Made by a program: the position numbers and the translations under genes
The notes under the pieces: model-generated
The model's database searches: none
Seen by the model: only the letters and a program-made list of their open reading frames with translations
What the model was told of the DNA's origin: nothing
NCBI GenBank assembly: GCA_947034895.1
Contig: OX344761.1
Span: forward strand, 92,269,447-92,333,446
From: Rhytidiadelphus loreus
Taxonomy: Eukaryota > Streptophyta > Bryopsida > Hypnales > Hylocomiaceae
Reading direction: 5' to 3'
DNA length: 64,000 nt
Shown: positions 1 through 12,023 of the stretch, piece after piece
Layout: every line of letters begins with the position of its first letter
Numbering within the stretch: the first letter of the stretch is position 1

Positions 1-626
1 TTTTTTATATTGAACAACTAAGTTGAGAGTCTGGAAAAAAAGATTCAAAAAATATACACTTGATTTCCATTCTTCACAAAATTATTATGTAGAAGCAGAT
101 ACAAGTTTGAAGAAAAAAACGAAGTTGTTAATAGTTCTAAGATGGAATTGAAATATACTACTTCCAATAGTCAAATTGTTCTAACAAATAAACTAAACCA
201 TGCAAAAATATCCTCTAAAATGCTATTTTTTAAAGTAGATGAATCCTATGCGCTATTTTTTAAAGTAGATCCTTTAATAGCCCCTTGAACCTAAGACCCT
301 CCATAACTTTCTCATCTCTTATTCAAATTGAATGAATCAAAACTTTCCATATAGAAAAAGTGTTTTTGTGAGAAAAATATTTAAAGAATCTAATTTTGAA
401 TTTTTGTGATTTTTTTGTATTACTTGGTGAACTTTCTTTTGAACTTACGATAGCATAATTTTTATTCCCAAACACCAATTGAAATAAAAATTATATCCCT
501 AGAAAGTTAATGAGTTTTCCTATCTTCAAAAAAAAAAGTTTCCAAAAATCACGTTAAAAATTGAGATCATAAAAACTTGTTCAAACCTTCAAGTGTCTCC
601 CAAAGGGATGTTGAGGGCTTTAGGGG
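1..626. mobile_element. TTAA-family relic L1, left end outside the window
   Basis: It ends GGCTTTAGGGG|TTAA at 627-630. It shares GATTTCCATTCTT, TAAGATGGAATTGAAA and CATAACTTTCTCATC blocks with 23800-24430 and with the element at 49319. A 19-bp direct repeat, GCTATTTTTTAAAGTAGAT, occurs at 222-240 and 252-270. Confidence 0.55.
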
Positions 627-1904
627 TTAATCACATGTGTAAGACATAGATTTTGTTATTTTTATAAATATCTTTGCTAGTATGTGTAATCTTACTTTTA
701 ATATTGTTTATATACATAAATGTTCAATTGTATTTTTAAAATATCCACTATTGAAATTAGATTTGGTCATAGATTTTTTTAAGAATCTTGAGGATATTGC
801 CACTAATGTGAGCCTATAACTTCATAAGATTGCTTGATGGATTTTTCTTACATTTTTGTAATTCATGGTAACTTTGGAATCCTTCTATCCTACACCCCAC
901 ACAAATTAAAGGTGGTGCAAATTCCAAGTACAAGAATATATAGTGAAGCAATTACGATTGTAGTATGACCTTGTTCAAAAATTGAAACCAAAGGTTGAGA
1001 GGAAGATGGGCTTGAGATGACCATAGTGCATGCACTAGACAAAACCATCTAATATTTATTAAAATGGGTGAAAAATCTCTTTTAAATAGCCTCTTCAATT
1101 TGTTTTTCTTGCTCAAATGAACTTTTCATATTTTTTCATCATCCTACTTTGAAATATTAGACTTAGGTGAAATCTTGTACTTGATCATTCTTGTCATGGA
1201 ATCTTGTCCTACATTCTAAATAGATGATTTGTAATTGATCCGTAAACTATTTACCAAACCTTTATAGAAAAGGTAATTGGGTCCCTTGAAAATGAAGTTG
1301 GGATAAAACCATAATTTATTTATTTGTAATTGAAAATGTGCCCTTATACTAATATTATATAGAATGAAATGGTAAAAAAAATCTTAGTGTAGTTCTAAAA
1401 TCACACTCCAAGAGGAGTCAAATTTTGTTAACTATGTTGGGGAAATTTTGAAAACAAACATTTTCTTCTAACTTCAAACACTATAATCTTGCAATCTAGG
1501 GAGTCAAAGGTTTTGAATTTTTTTCTACATATTCAAAATGTTTGATTTTGTATTTTCACCATTTGGATTCAAAAAAAAAATTCTACAGTGCATAATAAAT
1601 CATTAAAAAAATGGCTAATATATTGCCAAATTATTTTACCTCCTTGCATTGCAGTGATTTAGAGTAAGGTAGCCCCTTTATTTGCTTCTAAATTTTTTTA
1701 GGAGTATACCTAACAAGTTATATACGTGAATGGGAAAAATCCTCATTTTTGAATAAAAATAAAATTTAATCCAAGAAGATTCTAAGTCTATTGTTCATGT
1801 TTGACTCAATTTTTTTTGTCAAACTTCAAATGCTATAATCTTGCAATGGGTTGATTTTTTTTCCCACACATTGACATAGTAGTCTACTACACTTTGTACA
1901 CTTT

Positions 1905-2079
1905 GATTTTTTTGAGGCAATATTTATCAAAATGACATGAAATAAAGCTTAACATGTAGAATAGGATGATTAGCATCGTACTAACATATTTATGAAAAAA
2001 TTCCTAACTATAAAGTCAATAAAGCCTGTTTTGAGTTCTCAAAAAACCCAAAGTGGGCTTTTTAGTCAACTTTTAGGGG
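1905..2079. mobile_element. TTAA-family relic U1 (right end)
   Basis: It ends CTTTTAGGGG|TTAA at 2080-2083. The last about 150 bp match 25435-25601, sharing TGACATGAAATAAAG, ATTAGCATC and TTCTCAAAAAACCCAAAGTG. Sequence from about 1360 also resembles the element at 48045-48965, so the full relic may be longer. Confidence 0.45.
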
Positions 2080-2177
2080 TTAATAGGTATGTACTAAAAA
2101 GTTCTTATGTCAAAACTAAAATACTATTGAAATTATAGTTGAAATTTTTTAATATACATCTACCCCTTGGTCCTTAA

Positions 2178-3112
2178 TCCCTAAAGGACCAAATTGCGTT
2201 TTTTGATAACATAGTAATTTGGGGCAACTCACTATGAATGGAATTTTTATTTTTTTTCTTTGAAATTTCCACGAAACATGTTTCCAAGGAGTAGCTTTGA
2301 AGCCCAAAAATTTTCATAGCTTTTGAATACATGGTTCAAAAGTTATTGCATGATATGTAATTTTCAGTGTTTGGCGGGCAGCTTGGGCAGAAAAAAAAAC
2401 TTCTTTGAAAATCACTTTTAAAAAAAATAAAAATTTGAAATTGATTCTCTAGATTTTTATATATGTGGTAAGATTTGAACCATTCCATTTTGATTAATGA
2501 GATGAAAGTTATGAGGAATTTTAGTTTGGGTTAGTTTGTGGGTAGTTATGGATTCTCTACTCTAAAATAAACTTTGAAGTCCTTTATTTAACTCAATTTT
2601 AAATATTTTTGGGAAAAAATAAAAATATTAGGTGTATATTGTTTACTCCAACATTACAACCATTGGAATTGGCATTTTTCAATTCTATAAATAAATTGTT
2701 AACAATTTAGTATTTTTAATCATTCTCTACTTCTTTCTACTTACTATTTTTTTCCTATATGTTGTACAATTTCAAATGATTTGAAAATTTTCAAGAATGT
2801 AGCCAACTTGCCTTGAAGAAGGAATACAAAGAGCAACAACCATTTTGGACATTTTTTCATACAAATGTGACCTTGTGAAGTGCAGCTGCCCGGTTTTTTG
2901 CAGGGCTAAAAGAAAAAAAATGGTTACTTCAAATGCTAGTATCTTGCAATCTACACGGTGGAAACTTCTAATTTTTTTCCAAATCTTCTCAAACCAGAGT
3001 ACTACAAGATCCTATGGTTACATTTTTCTAAAAATTAGAAATAAAATAAAATCTAGTGCTTATCCTAGAAATGACAGTTTTAGAGCAGTTTTGGTGAAAA
3101 ATGTTTAGGGGT
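2178..3112 (-). mobile_element. TTAA-flanked element, diverged copy D
   Basis: The ends are TTAA|TCCCTAAAGGACC (2174-2190) and GTTTAGGGG|TTAA (to 3116). Its sequence is the reverse complement of the 926-bp family at lower identity, sharing TTCCATTTTGATTAATGAG, ACCATTGGAATTGGCATTT and GTGACCTTGTGAAGTGCAGC. Total length is 935 bp. It supplies the empty site for copy B. Confidence 0.7.
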
Positions 3113-3116
3113 TAAA

Positions 3117-4640
3117 GAAGTACTTGTGTAAGAAAACATATGTACAATATGGATGTTACAGACATTATACTCATGTAAGAAAAAAAAGTTATATGTTATA
3201 CAAGTATACAAAAGAATATTGTCAATATCTATATTATATAAATGTAAGAGAATCAACATGAGAATCAAATACCTACCGAAGAGTAAGAATCTTTGGAGTT
3301 GTTATTGGGGCCTTTGTTTCCTACAAGATAAAGTTTTGAAAAAAGAAGAAATATAATCTCAAGATTGTGAAGTCTAACACCTCCTTCTATTGTGGCAATC
3401 TTTTCTACAAAGTTGTTTGAAATGATACTCCCTATATTTTAAAATAATAATCAACACTTGGGAGTAGAAAAATTAATTTTGGAAGTAGGATAGATTCAAT
3501 ACTTCTTTAATGGTATTATAAGATTTTTAACATTTCAAATATTAAAATATTTTTAGAAATACAAGGATGTTGCATAGTAAGATACCTTGATAGAAATAAT
3601 CAATGTATTCTATTTTGTATGTTTTAGGATTTTCTTAAAATTTACTTATAAATAAGCAAAAGTATTCTTCCTTTAGCATTTTATATATTGAAGAGAATCT
3701 TTTAGCCTTGCTAAATAATGTATAGAAGCTCAAATCAAAGTTTCATAAAATTATTCAACAATGGAGGTGGGATGACGTTTTATCTATGGCAAGAAAAGAT
3801 AATTTAAACAAGGAAATGATTGTTACTATTCCTTGTTATTTCTTCTTAGTTATGTTAACTTGTCATATTTATAACATTAATTTCTCCATGACATTCATTA
3901 ATTTTTCTAGTTGAATTTTCAACACCAAGCAATGAAATAATATTTCACCTTACTAGATCAATGAACATCCAATGTTTTTGAATAATGATAAATTAGAATG
4001 ATGGAGGAACAACATTGTGAAAATGATAAATATCAACAAGTTCAATAAGAATCAAGATGTAGCAAAATCAAAAGGATCCATTGGTAGCCACAACTAATTA
4101 CAAATTTGACCCTTACAGATTCTAAGTATTTGAGTTAGAGACAATTTTAAGTACACCTGGAATCAATACATTGAAAATTCAGAATCAAGAGAATCTAAAA
4201 TCCTCTTTCAATGGCCACTAACAAGGACCATGCTCAAATACTTGCTTGGGTGATCAGATGTGCAGTCAAGTTACCTCACATGTCTCATGTCTCACAAAGG
4301 TAGTCCTTCCACGCTTTTCAAAACTTCCAAGGACTTCTCGGTCCTGTTGGTTGCAATAACTTACTCAAAGCACAAAAGAAAAAGAAGACTATTCTTCAAT
4401 AATTTGGCAGTCAATCACAAGGAGAAAGTGTGAAAGAGTTCAAAATTATAATCTGAATTTCTTTCACTATCATTGATAAAGAATAGCTTCGCCCTCCATT
4501 ATGAGGACTTCGCAAGGCTGACGTTCAAAGAGACGACCCTTTTTTCCTGTGAAATATATGCATCCTGAAACTAGGAGAGGCTCCCTCACCCTAAGTCTAC
4601 TATTTTCTTTAACAAATCGGCCTTTAATTTAAAAAGAAAT
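3117..4640. other. Gene-poor AT-rich stretch 3' of MRS2
   Basis: No gene, RNA or terminal repeat was recognised. The open frames are short and AT-driven. Sequence from about 4500 becomes less AT-rich as it nears the MRS2 3' UTR. Confidence 0.5.
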
Positions 4641-4860
4641 ACGAGATGCGCGTTGATGTCGCCACTACGATACTACAAGGCGCTTGTTTGAATCATTTGA
4701 AGCGTAGAGTGGTCAGGTTAACTCCACAGAAGTTGGAAAATCTACAGAGGGTCGTTTTACACAAGTTGGATCTGCCCGAGAACTCCCGTAAGAAGAGGAC
4801 ACTTCCTTCCATCTGTGCACCAATACTAAAAAGGAAAAGGAAATTTATAACATACTAAAA

Positions 4861-7449
4861 CTACAACGGCATCAAGCGCTTTTGCTTGAAGAACCATAAG
4901 AATGCTGTGAAAATTAGGATGCCACCAAGCCCGGCAATCATAAGGACCCACTTGAATGCCGCGGGCTCATCAAACAAAACCATTGGAATATTCATTCCAA
5001 AAATGCCAGCCACCACACTGTAGATGGCCATGACAAATGTTGCTGTCGTCAGCAGAAGCTCAAATTGTATCAGCTGATTTCGAACATTATCCTGTTCAAA
5101 TCACCACTCACGAAATCAGCTATTTGACAGAATATGCGCCAAGTGCTTCATCACTAGCTACGATTGACACAAGATTTACACAAATCGACACTTCGCAATT
5201 AGGCATAACTAGCATCCATTCAACGATCACTCTTGCACTTGCCCAACTTTGTTCATCCAAACTGAAAACCGACAAACTATGCAAACGTCCTGTAGGACAA
5301 GCTCGCACTTTGTTTAAAGAGATTAGTAGCATATAATGTTACACTCGGCACCTTTTTACAGACCTAACGAGATTCAACACTCTATTTGCCATTAGAGATA
5401 CAGGAGCCCAGAAACATTCATATATCTATATTCTGGAGCGAATTTGACTTACCAACTGTATGTTGATGAAGTCCTCGGTGTCATCTATATATTCCTTCAG
5501 CTGCATAAATGCACAAGATGGCCGTCATTCTTCACGTCCAAAATGTAACAAAAAGGTGGACAGGCCGTCAGCTCCTAATAATGGGAGGAAAGCAAAACAG
5601 CGAATGCAGAGATGGTGAGGTAGCTACCGACGTCAACTTGTTGAGGGTTCCATCAATGACAACAAAATATGCTTCCAAGAGCATCTCCAGCTCCTCCACT
5701 TCAGTTGTTCGTGAACTAGTCGTACTATCGTGCCTCGACTTTTGGCTAAAGCTCCTTTCCAGTCGTCTCTCCATGAAGGACGATACAACAGGTGAACCGA
5801 CAGGAGAGACGGGAGCCGACATTGACCCCCCCGCTCCAATATAGCTCAAATGTGATCCAGACTTTTGATCGAAAAATGCGAAGTCTGCCTGCTGCTCCTT
5901 CTTTTCTGTTAGATACATCTCTGCCATGTCGCTATCATCGTCCATCAGTTGTTCAATTTCATCTCGCACCTGCACACACATGGAACTCGGTTCATAAAAA
6001 TTTGATACATTTCAAAGCAGAATCTGATATTCAAAAGTTGACACCACAAATTTTGCAATGAGTGCAAGTAAGAGACTGACCTTCTGCACACGCCTTGTCA
6101 AAGCCACGAGACGACTCTTCAGTCGACGCACATGCTCAAGATTAAGGGTACTAATCTTGGTCGTTAGTTCGTCAAGGACGGGATAGACCTCCTCCTCCAG
6201 CTCTGCTGCCTGCACTCAACGAACGAAAAACAACGACCCTGCAACATTAATAAACCTTGTCTCTAACTCCGGAAGCTCAATTGGTGAATTTTCGGAAAAT
6301 AGGTGTACAGAGGAATGCATCACCCAGAAGTAACCACATTTTACAGCCAATTTCAGATGCAACCCTATCACCACTAATCCAGACTTCCAGGCAAAATGCT
6401 TCCATTGATAGTGTCAAATAATAGTGACACACTCAAACCTATGAATTATGACTTCTCTAAACTGACATTTTAGAATATCTTGCACACTTGCCACACGATC
6501 ATTGACTGAAGCACACTTGTCACACATTCAGATTATGTGATCGTGAAAAAGTCGGAACCCCAGGTGGTAAAATTGATGAGGTCAGAGGGTAGTTCTCCAC
6601 CCAAGCGTGTATTGAAGATAATAATAACCACTTCCCTCTATCTGCAACTGGTGACGGAGATACTATAAATTCATCAATTCAAACAATAAACTCTAGAAAA
6701 TAAAACTAGCGAACGAAATAACCTAAGACTACAAAAGTGACCTGTATGAATTGGGGAAATGAAAGCGCAGAGATGGTTGGGAAGCAAACCTGAGTATCTA
6801 AAAACGTGCAAGCAGCCTCCAGAGCCACTTCAAGCGCCCGAAACTCGAAGGGCAGGTCATCAGCCGAGGAGCCACTAAACATGTCGCCGTCATGCATCGT
6901 CTCTTTCCTCCCATCGGGGCTCAAGAGCTGTCCCGCGGCGAAATCGTTCCCATTAACGGCATCCACATGTATCCCCCCGGGCGACCGCCACTTAAAACTA
7001 GCAATATCCGTCCGATTCCTCATGAGCAGCCGTCGCTGAAGCTCAGTCACATATTCCAGCACGTAATTGTCGAGCGAATTCAGTAAAAGCACCTCATCCG
7101 CGGTGATAATGCATCGAATTTGTTCCAAATTCACAACAATAGCCCGTTCACGCCCCATAATCGTACTCGGATACACAAACAACGGGTCCAGAAGACGCAA
7201 ATCGCGAGCCGGAAGGTCGCACCGTCGCATTAGCGCGGCCTTGTCGACTTCTAGAATCTGCGTATTTCCAGACGGATCAATTCGGATCCACGACCGCACC
7301 CCATGGCCACGCTTCTTCACCGACGTCGTCCCCTCTACGTGTTGGAACAGCGGCCGCTTCAAAGCCTCCACTCTCTTAGAAACCGCATCCGAGGGGCCAG
7401 CTACCCCAGGCGGCCGCGGCGGCAACAGCCGCGCCTTAAGATCTGCCAT
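4861..7449 (-). CDS. MRS2: MRS2/MGT-type (CorA superfamily) magnesium transporter, five coding exons
   Basis: Membrane Mg2+ channel/transporter of the plant MRS2 (MGT) family, which works as a pentamer. Five exons join in frame with GT-AG borders: 7449-6790, 6209-6081, 5969-5628, 5500-5453 and 5091-4861 (TAG at 4863-4861). All junctions are phase 0 and give 469 residues, close to the family's usual 380-460. Exon 1 (220 aa) carries the soluble N-terminal domain. Exons 2-3 carry the long helix, with a Ser/Pro-rich loop and an SRHDS motif, then LEMLLEAYF. Exon 5 has the first membrane segment ending in the signature GMN (about residues 425-427), then a second membrane helix (about 442-461) and a basic tail, KQKRLMPL. 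The start is the only Met at the head of the conserved domain and lies in a GC-rich exon. The SRHDS loop recalls the MRS2-1/-5/-10 group, but subfamily and membrane (plasma membrane, vacuole or organelle) are inference. Nothing suggests a pseudogene. Confidence 0.95.
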
Positions 7450-8060
7450 TCAATTCTCACTAACACCTCTCCTCTACACCAAATAGTAACACCCTAAACC
7501 AAGCTCATCGAACCACAAATGCTCTGCGCAACCAAAATTAAGTTCCAAAACTTCACCACCTCCACCAAATCCAAACTAATCCCCTCCCACTCCAAACTCA
7601 GCTCCCACTCCACCCGATCGCAACCATTCACAAAATCCAAAAAAATCTTCACTCTAGAAAACAAAATTTCCAAAAGCTCCTCACACCGCTTAACCTCTCT
7701 TTCTCTCACTTTCTCTCTCTATCTCTCTGTCTCTGTCTCTGTCTCTGTCTCTCTGTCTCTCGCTTTTTATTCTCTCTCTCTCTCTCCGTCTTTTGTCCAC
7801 AGGTCCAATGCTGAAAAATCGATTACTCTGTTTCCAAACTCTCGAGCCTAAAATTGCTGATCTTCCGCCCGACCCGCCTGGATAACAAAAATTTCCAAAA
7901 GCTCCTCACACCGCTTAACCTCTGTTTCTCGTTCTTAATGCCTCTCTCTCTCTCTTTCTCTCTCTCTGTCTGTGTCCCTACTGTCCACAGATCCAATGCT
8001 GAAAATCAATTTCTCTGTTCCTAAACTCCCAAGCCTAAAATTGCTGATCCTCCGGCCGCC
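7450..8060 (-). promoter_or_regulatory. MRS2 5' leader/proximal promoter with GA-rich tracts
   Basis: Read on the gene's strand, this segment is a GA-rich leader: the plus strand shows long CT/CTGT runs at about 7700-7785 and 7940-7972. Such tracts are common in plant 5' leaders and core promoters. It holds an upstream ORF of 71 codons (7709 down to 7494) that begins inside the GA tract and ends 44 nt before the MRS2 ATG, in another frame. If the transcript is unspliced here, this uORF would be translated first. No clear TATA box was seen. The transcription start is not known, so how much is leader and how much promoter is inference. Confidence 0.5.
7662..8060. repeat. Tandem duplication (about 225-bp period) in the MRS2 leader region
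   Basis: Two adjacent copies share the same order of blocks: a segment with TTTCCAAAAGCTCCTCACAC, a CT-rich tract, a TGTCCACAG-like block or variant, CCAATGCTGAAAA, then GCCTAAAATTGCTGAT. The first copy starts near 7662 and the second near 7889. They have diverged by small substitutions and by the length of the CT tract. The duplication therefore covers the whole microsatellite-bearing module rather than being simple slippage. Confidence 0.85.
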
Positions 8061-8099
8061 GCGCCTCAAATTCATCCGCGTCAATATGCGCTCCTCAAC

Positions 8100-8500
8100 A
8101 CTAGCGTCCGAATATCACCAAACCTCGGGTTTCCCAAGATAACCCAACCCTAATCGGGCGTGCACGACGCTCGAGGGGGGTACATGGGCAATAGGAATCC
8201 GCGCAAACGGGGCTGAAATTCTGCCATTACGTAATGGGGGAGCGGAGCGTGAGGAGCGAGGATTGAGCAAGACGACGATGGCGAGGTGGTGCTGGCCCCA
8301 GCACCGAGGAGACGCCGCAGCGCGGCCGCGGCCGTTTGGCGGTGACGTCGACGTGCTTGTTGTCCATGGCCGCCGTCCTACGCCTGTTGTTGCGGCAGGG
8401 TGTGTGGGCGGCTGTGATTGTACTACACTCATGAAGCGTAATCGGGAACGCTGTAACTTAAGTTATGGGGATGGTACGGGGTTGTGTTGTGTGCACGTGT
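8100..8500. promoter_or_regulatory. GC-rich, CpG-dense block upstream of MRS2 with ACGT-core sites
   Basis: This short block is far more GC- and CpG-rich than the surrounding AT-rich DNA. It holds a perfect 14-bp palindrome, CCATTACGTAATGG (8224-8237), a TGACGTC site near 8342, and a G-box CACGTG (8494-8499). These are ACGT-core motifs of the sort bound by plant bZIP factors. Short open frames occur on both strands, but none resembles a known protein. It may be a distal promoter or the start of a divergent transcript; both are inference. Confidence 0.35.
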
Positions 8501-9547
8501 CAGTCTATGATTTTGGCAATGATTAAGTACCTTACCTTCAACTCACCTTCCTGTGAAGCTCAAATGGAAGCTTTTTTTCTTTTTCTTTTTTTAAAAATTT
8601 TAATGTTTTTGTTTGCGCTCCCCAATCGTAACTTGGCATTTGGAAGATGTGCTTCAAATTTGTAGTAACCTTACACATCAGAAAGCATAACATGGGAGCT
8701 GACCCATTCCTGATCACCCTCCCATTTCCAACCTATAAGACCTCTCTGTTTCTGTGAAGTTGTGGCATAGTTCAAGGAGCATATTATGATTGGCTGCACC
8801 AATTTGGCAATCAGCCTATAGTCAGAAATAGAAAGGTCCGTATCACCATTGCAGGTTGAAGAGAATCTTTCACTAAGAAAATTCATATTAATTACGTTTT
8901 GTGTAGTAAAATTCTGGAAAAATATGCAATCCTTCCCAATTCTATTTCTGTACATAGGAAAAACTTGGCACTCTAAAAAATTGTGCTCCAAATATGCGTA
9001 ATTGCTTTTAAGTGGTTGGAAATGGGTCGTCTACCCTAAGCATAGCCCTCTTTGAAGTTATTTTTTGCATTTCCAATTCTCCAGCTACCAGAAAATACGT
9101 GGGTTGGACGTTGAGAATTTTTGCAACCCACCTTGTATTCTGGAGTGGGCAGGGTCGCAATAGTACTTTTTCTTTTAGTTTAGTATTTTGCCTACAACTT
9201 TTTCCTTGAGTGGCTAGAAACTTTCAGTTACCTTCTTCTGCGGTAACTAACTGGGATCATAGAAATGGCGACTTTAGAGGGTTTTTTTTATATAAGGTTT
9301 GGTAAGACAGCCTATGACCACCCAGAGTTGCAATCTGAGTATCTTTGCAATGTGATGATTGTTGCATGTATTTTTCAGAGAAAGAATTAGTTGAATTGAA
9401 TTAAATACAAGTGGAATCATATTAATCTGATAAGAACTTGAATTGATATGAATTTTCAAAACAAAAATAGAAAATCATTAGTAGGTGGGGATCATGACCA
9501 TCTTAAACAAGTTTAAAATTAGTGACCTACCACCCTAAACCTTACTA

Positions 9548-9801
9548 AGGTAGTATGCTGTTAAGCGCCATCTAGAAGGTTTGTACATTTTGAATTTCAG
9601 TTATGTACCTATTTGGATGGAGCGCTTTCAGAAACAAACTTTGACCCTTAATAACTTTTGCATACAATATCCAAATGTGGCGTTCTTTGGTGTGTTGGAA
9701 CCTCCTTTCACTTGCCAACATGAATATGTGAAAAATTGACCAGTTTCATAATGGTAACTAGGTTCAGTAGTAAAAAGTGACGGTTTGGGGAGTACCCACC
9801 T
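9548..9801. mobile_element. Possible TA-flanked element S (254 bp)
   Basis: The ends are AGGTAGTATG and GTACCCACCT, with TA at 9546-9547 and 9802-9803. The inverted repeats are weak. The interior 9640-9745 is repeated, inverted, at about 37060-37165 (CATACAATATCCAAATGT, TTGGAACCTCCTTTCA), so it belongs to a dispersed family; related ends are seen near 37255 and 46320. Confidence 0.45.
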
Positions 9802-10004
9802 TAGTTTTAACCTTGAAAAGGTGAAAAAAACACATTCTAAGCTTCAATTGAAAATTTGCTCTAGCCTTGGTTGGAAATAACTACACCTTACATGTTGGGT
9901 ATGAGACTCTGGATGATCCTACCTTCTTTGTGGAAGGTTTAAGGTTGACCACGTCCCGAAGTAGTGAGCGGGAAAGTAGTTCTTGAATGATCAAAATTAG
10001 AAGA

Positions 10005-10345
10005 CTCTAGATGTTGGACATGGGTCCAGACCAACTTTTGGCTACCAAAATTCATAGTAATTTCAATTCAAGTGATAAAATTACCAAATTTTGGCAATCC
10101 TCATCATTTCTATCTTTGCACCTTCGAAAATATTTGCTTCACCTTGCACTACTCCAGATCATGTCCACAATTGCTTATTTGATCAATTATGGGTGGCTCT
10201 CCTATAGATGTGAATTCTACCATTCTTTGACAATAGCACCCAATGTCAAACCCAAAGTACATTATTTCCACACTCTATGGAAATGGATGGGAGACTAGTA
10301 GAAATGGGAGGCTCCTATAGATGGTGGAATTGGGTGACCAATATC
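10005..10345 (+). repeat. Dispersed repeat related to element J
   Basis: It matches 57809-58165: GGGTCCAGACCAACTTTTGGC, CAAGTGATAAAATTACCAAATTTTGGC, ATCATGTCC, and later AAATGGGAGGCTCCTATAGATG...GGTGACCAATA. It has no gene content of its own. Confidence 0.55.
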
Positions 10346-12023
10346 AATGGGCTAATTGACTCTAATTACTCTAAAATAGTGAATTGGTGATGTCTAAAAT
10401 CAATTTTCAATAATTGTTTTTAATTTGTTATTTATCATGTTGAATTTGGACATGTGCAAAGTGTAAATTGACAATGTAGATTGAAAATACAAAGCTCTAT
10501 AGTGGCAATAAAATAAAATGGGAAGCAAGAGAAATTTGGGCATGCAAATAAGAGCTTTTAGCACTAGTAGTAAGACAAATTTCTGAAACACACAAGTCCG
10601 TTAGAATGGCAAGCAAAAGGGTATTTTTACATTATATTGAAGCTCTAGACAAATGCTAATAAAATTGTAAGTTGCTCAATGGGGAATTGAACCCCCAAGC
10701 TGTCCTACACAAAAGATGTAAGGTTAGTATAAAAATGCCCTCCAAGTGTTGGCGTTGAGGTTGTTATTTCCTTCTATCCACATCCAATCTCCAACTGATG
10801 ACTAAATTCCTCCCCTGAATTGGTCAAGGATTCAAAAGCCATTATATAATTAACAAACTTACTTAGCACCATGAACACTAAGGACATCAAAGTAGACAAT
10901 ACTTCCATAAGAACCATGGACAATATGGAATTGGAGATACTAAAGCCTTAGTAACTAAACATCAAGTCGTATTAGTCATTTGCTAAACCTTCATTAGAAG
11001 GAGAATGAGTCCAAGAGAAGGTTGATTTCTCTTTAGAAAATAATGCACACAAGGTTGTAGGTGGCTAATTTAAAAATTCAACAAACAACTACGATCATTT
11101 CGGATGTACACCATCCAACAATGAATTAGAATGTAATTGCATGACCAACCTTTTCTTTCACTTTCCTAATGCATATTTCCTTCATCTTTCTTAGTTGACA
11201 AATTATCCAATCAACTTTTTTTACATCTTTTGATGGGCTAATTTTGATCCTACTATAATTTTCATATCACAATATTTATGTAGAAAACCAATTCTATTAG
11301 TCTACTTAAGCTTGGCTTGATAAAAAAAAATCGATTTTGATGAAAACCCCATTTATAATATGGAAATGTGAATTAACCTTCCATTGAATATTATATCAAC
11401 ACTATGTAATGTAGATAGCATTTCTCCATAGTTGTTTTGAAGTCAAAGCTACTATACCAACACTTTGCAATGTAATTGACATTTTGCTTTAGCCAATGCG
11501 ATTTTACATTTCAATATTTGAATTAAAATGTTCATCAACATTGATTATACTCTTGACATGCAAGCAATGGGCTCCACCCAAATGATTTATACCGGCATTC
11601 AAACTGCCCTAGTTAATTTCTTCTTCAACTTTAGAAATTCATAACTAACTATTCATACATTGGAATGAAACAAAAGAACCCATCAAAGGAAGAAGAAGAA
11701 GATACTTAACTAGGAAAAATACCAAATGGGGAATTCAAGATCACCTTTGCCTCAAGATTTGACTCTTAGTGGCAGTTATTGTTCCACCACTTCAATATCC
11801 TACTCAACTTTAGAAAATCATAACTAATAATTTACAACTTGGAATGCTACAAAACAACAAATCAAAGAGATAAAAATGAAATATCTATTTAGGAAAAATA
11901 TTAGATGGGAAGTTCAAGATTATGCTTGCATCAAGATCTGGCTTTTATAGTAGTGGGTTCTTAATAGGACCCTCTTCTTCAAATTGTCCTTGTAAGGGGC
12001 TTTGTAATGGTCAATTAGTTATT

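Larger units (their letters stand above)
8600..12004. other. Intergenic DNA between MRS2 upstream block and LINE
   Basis: Apart from element S (9548-9801) and the repeat at 10005-10345, nothing recognisable was found. On the minus strand near 10695-10670, GGGGGTTCAATTCCCC looks like a tRNA T-arm, but no complete cloverleaf surrounds it. Two segments near 11590 and 11770 are similar to each other (ACTTTAGAAAWTCATAACTA) and to 13910. Confidence 0.4.

Noticed and set aside
4646..4858. Plus-strand 70-codon frame antisense to the MRS2 3' UTR
   Set aside because: It overlaps the transcribed flank of a clear gene on the other strand, has no family resemblance and no promoter.
5037..7486. Many open frames on both strands across 5037-7486
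   Set aside because: They are shadows of the MRS2 exons in other frames. The spliced minus-strand model explains the region with consistent phase and the GMN motif.
8115..8526. GC-rich frames on both strands upstream of MRS2
   Set aside because: High GC content lowers stop frequency. The peptides are low-complexity and resemble nothing known.
10665..10700. tRNA T-arm-like GGGGGTTCAATTCCCC on the minus strand
   Set aside because: No D-arm, anticodon arm or acceptor pairing could be fitted, so it is not a tRNA gene. A SINE relic remains possible but unproven.
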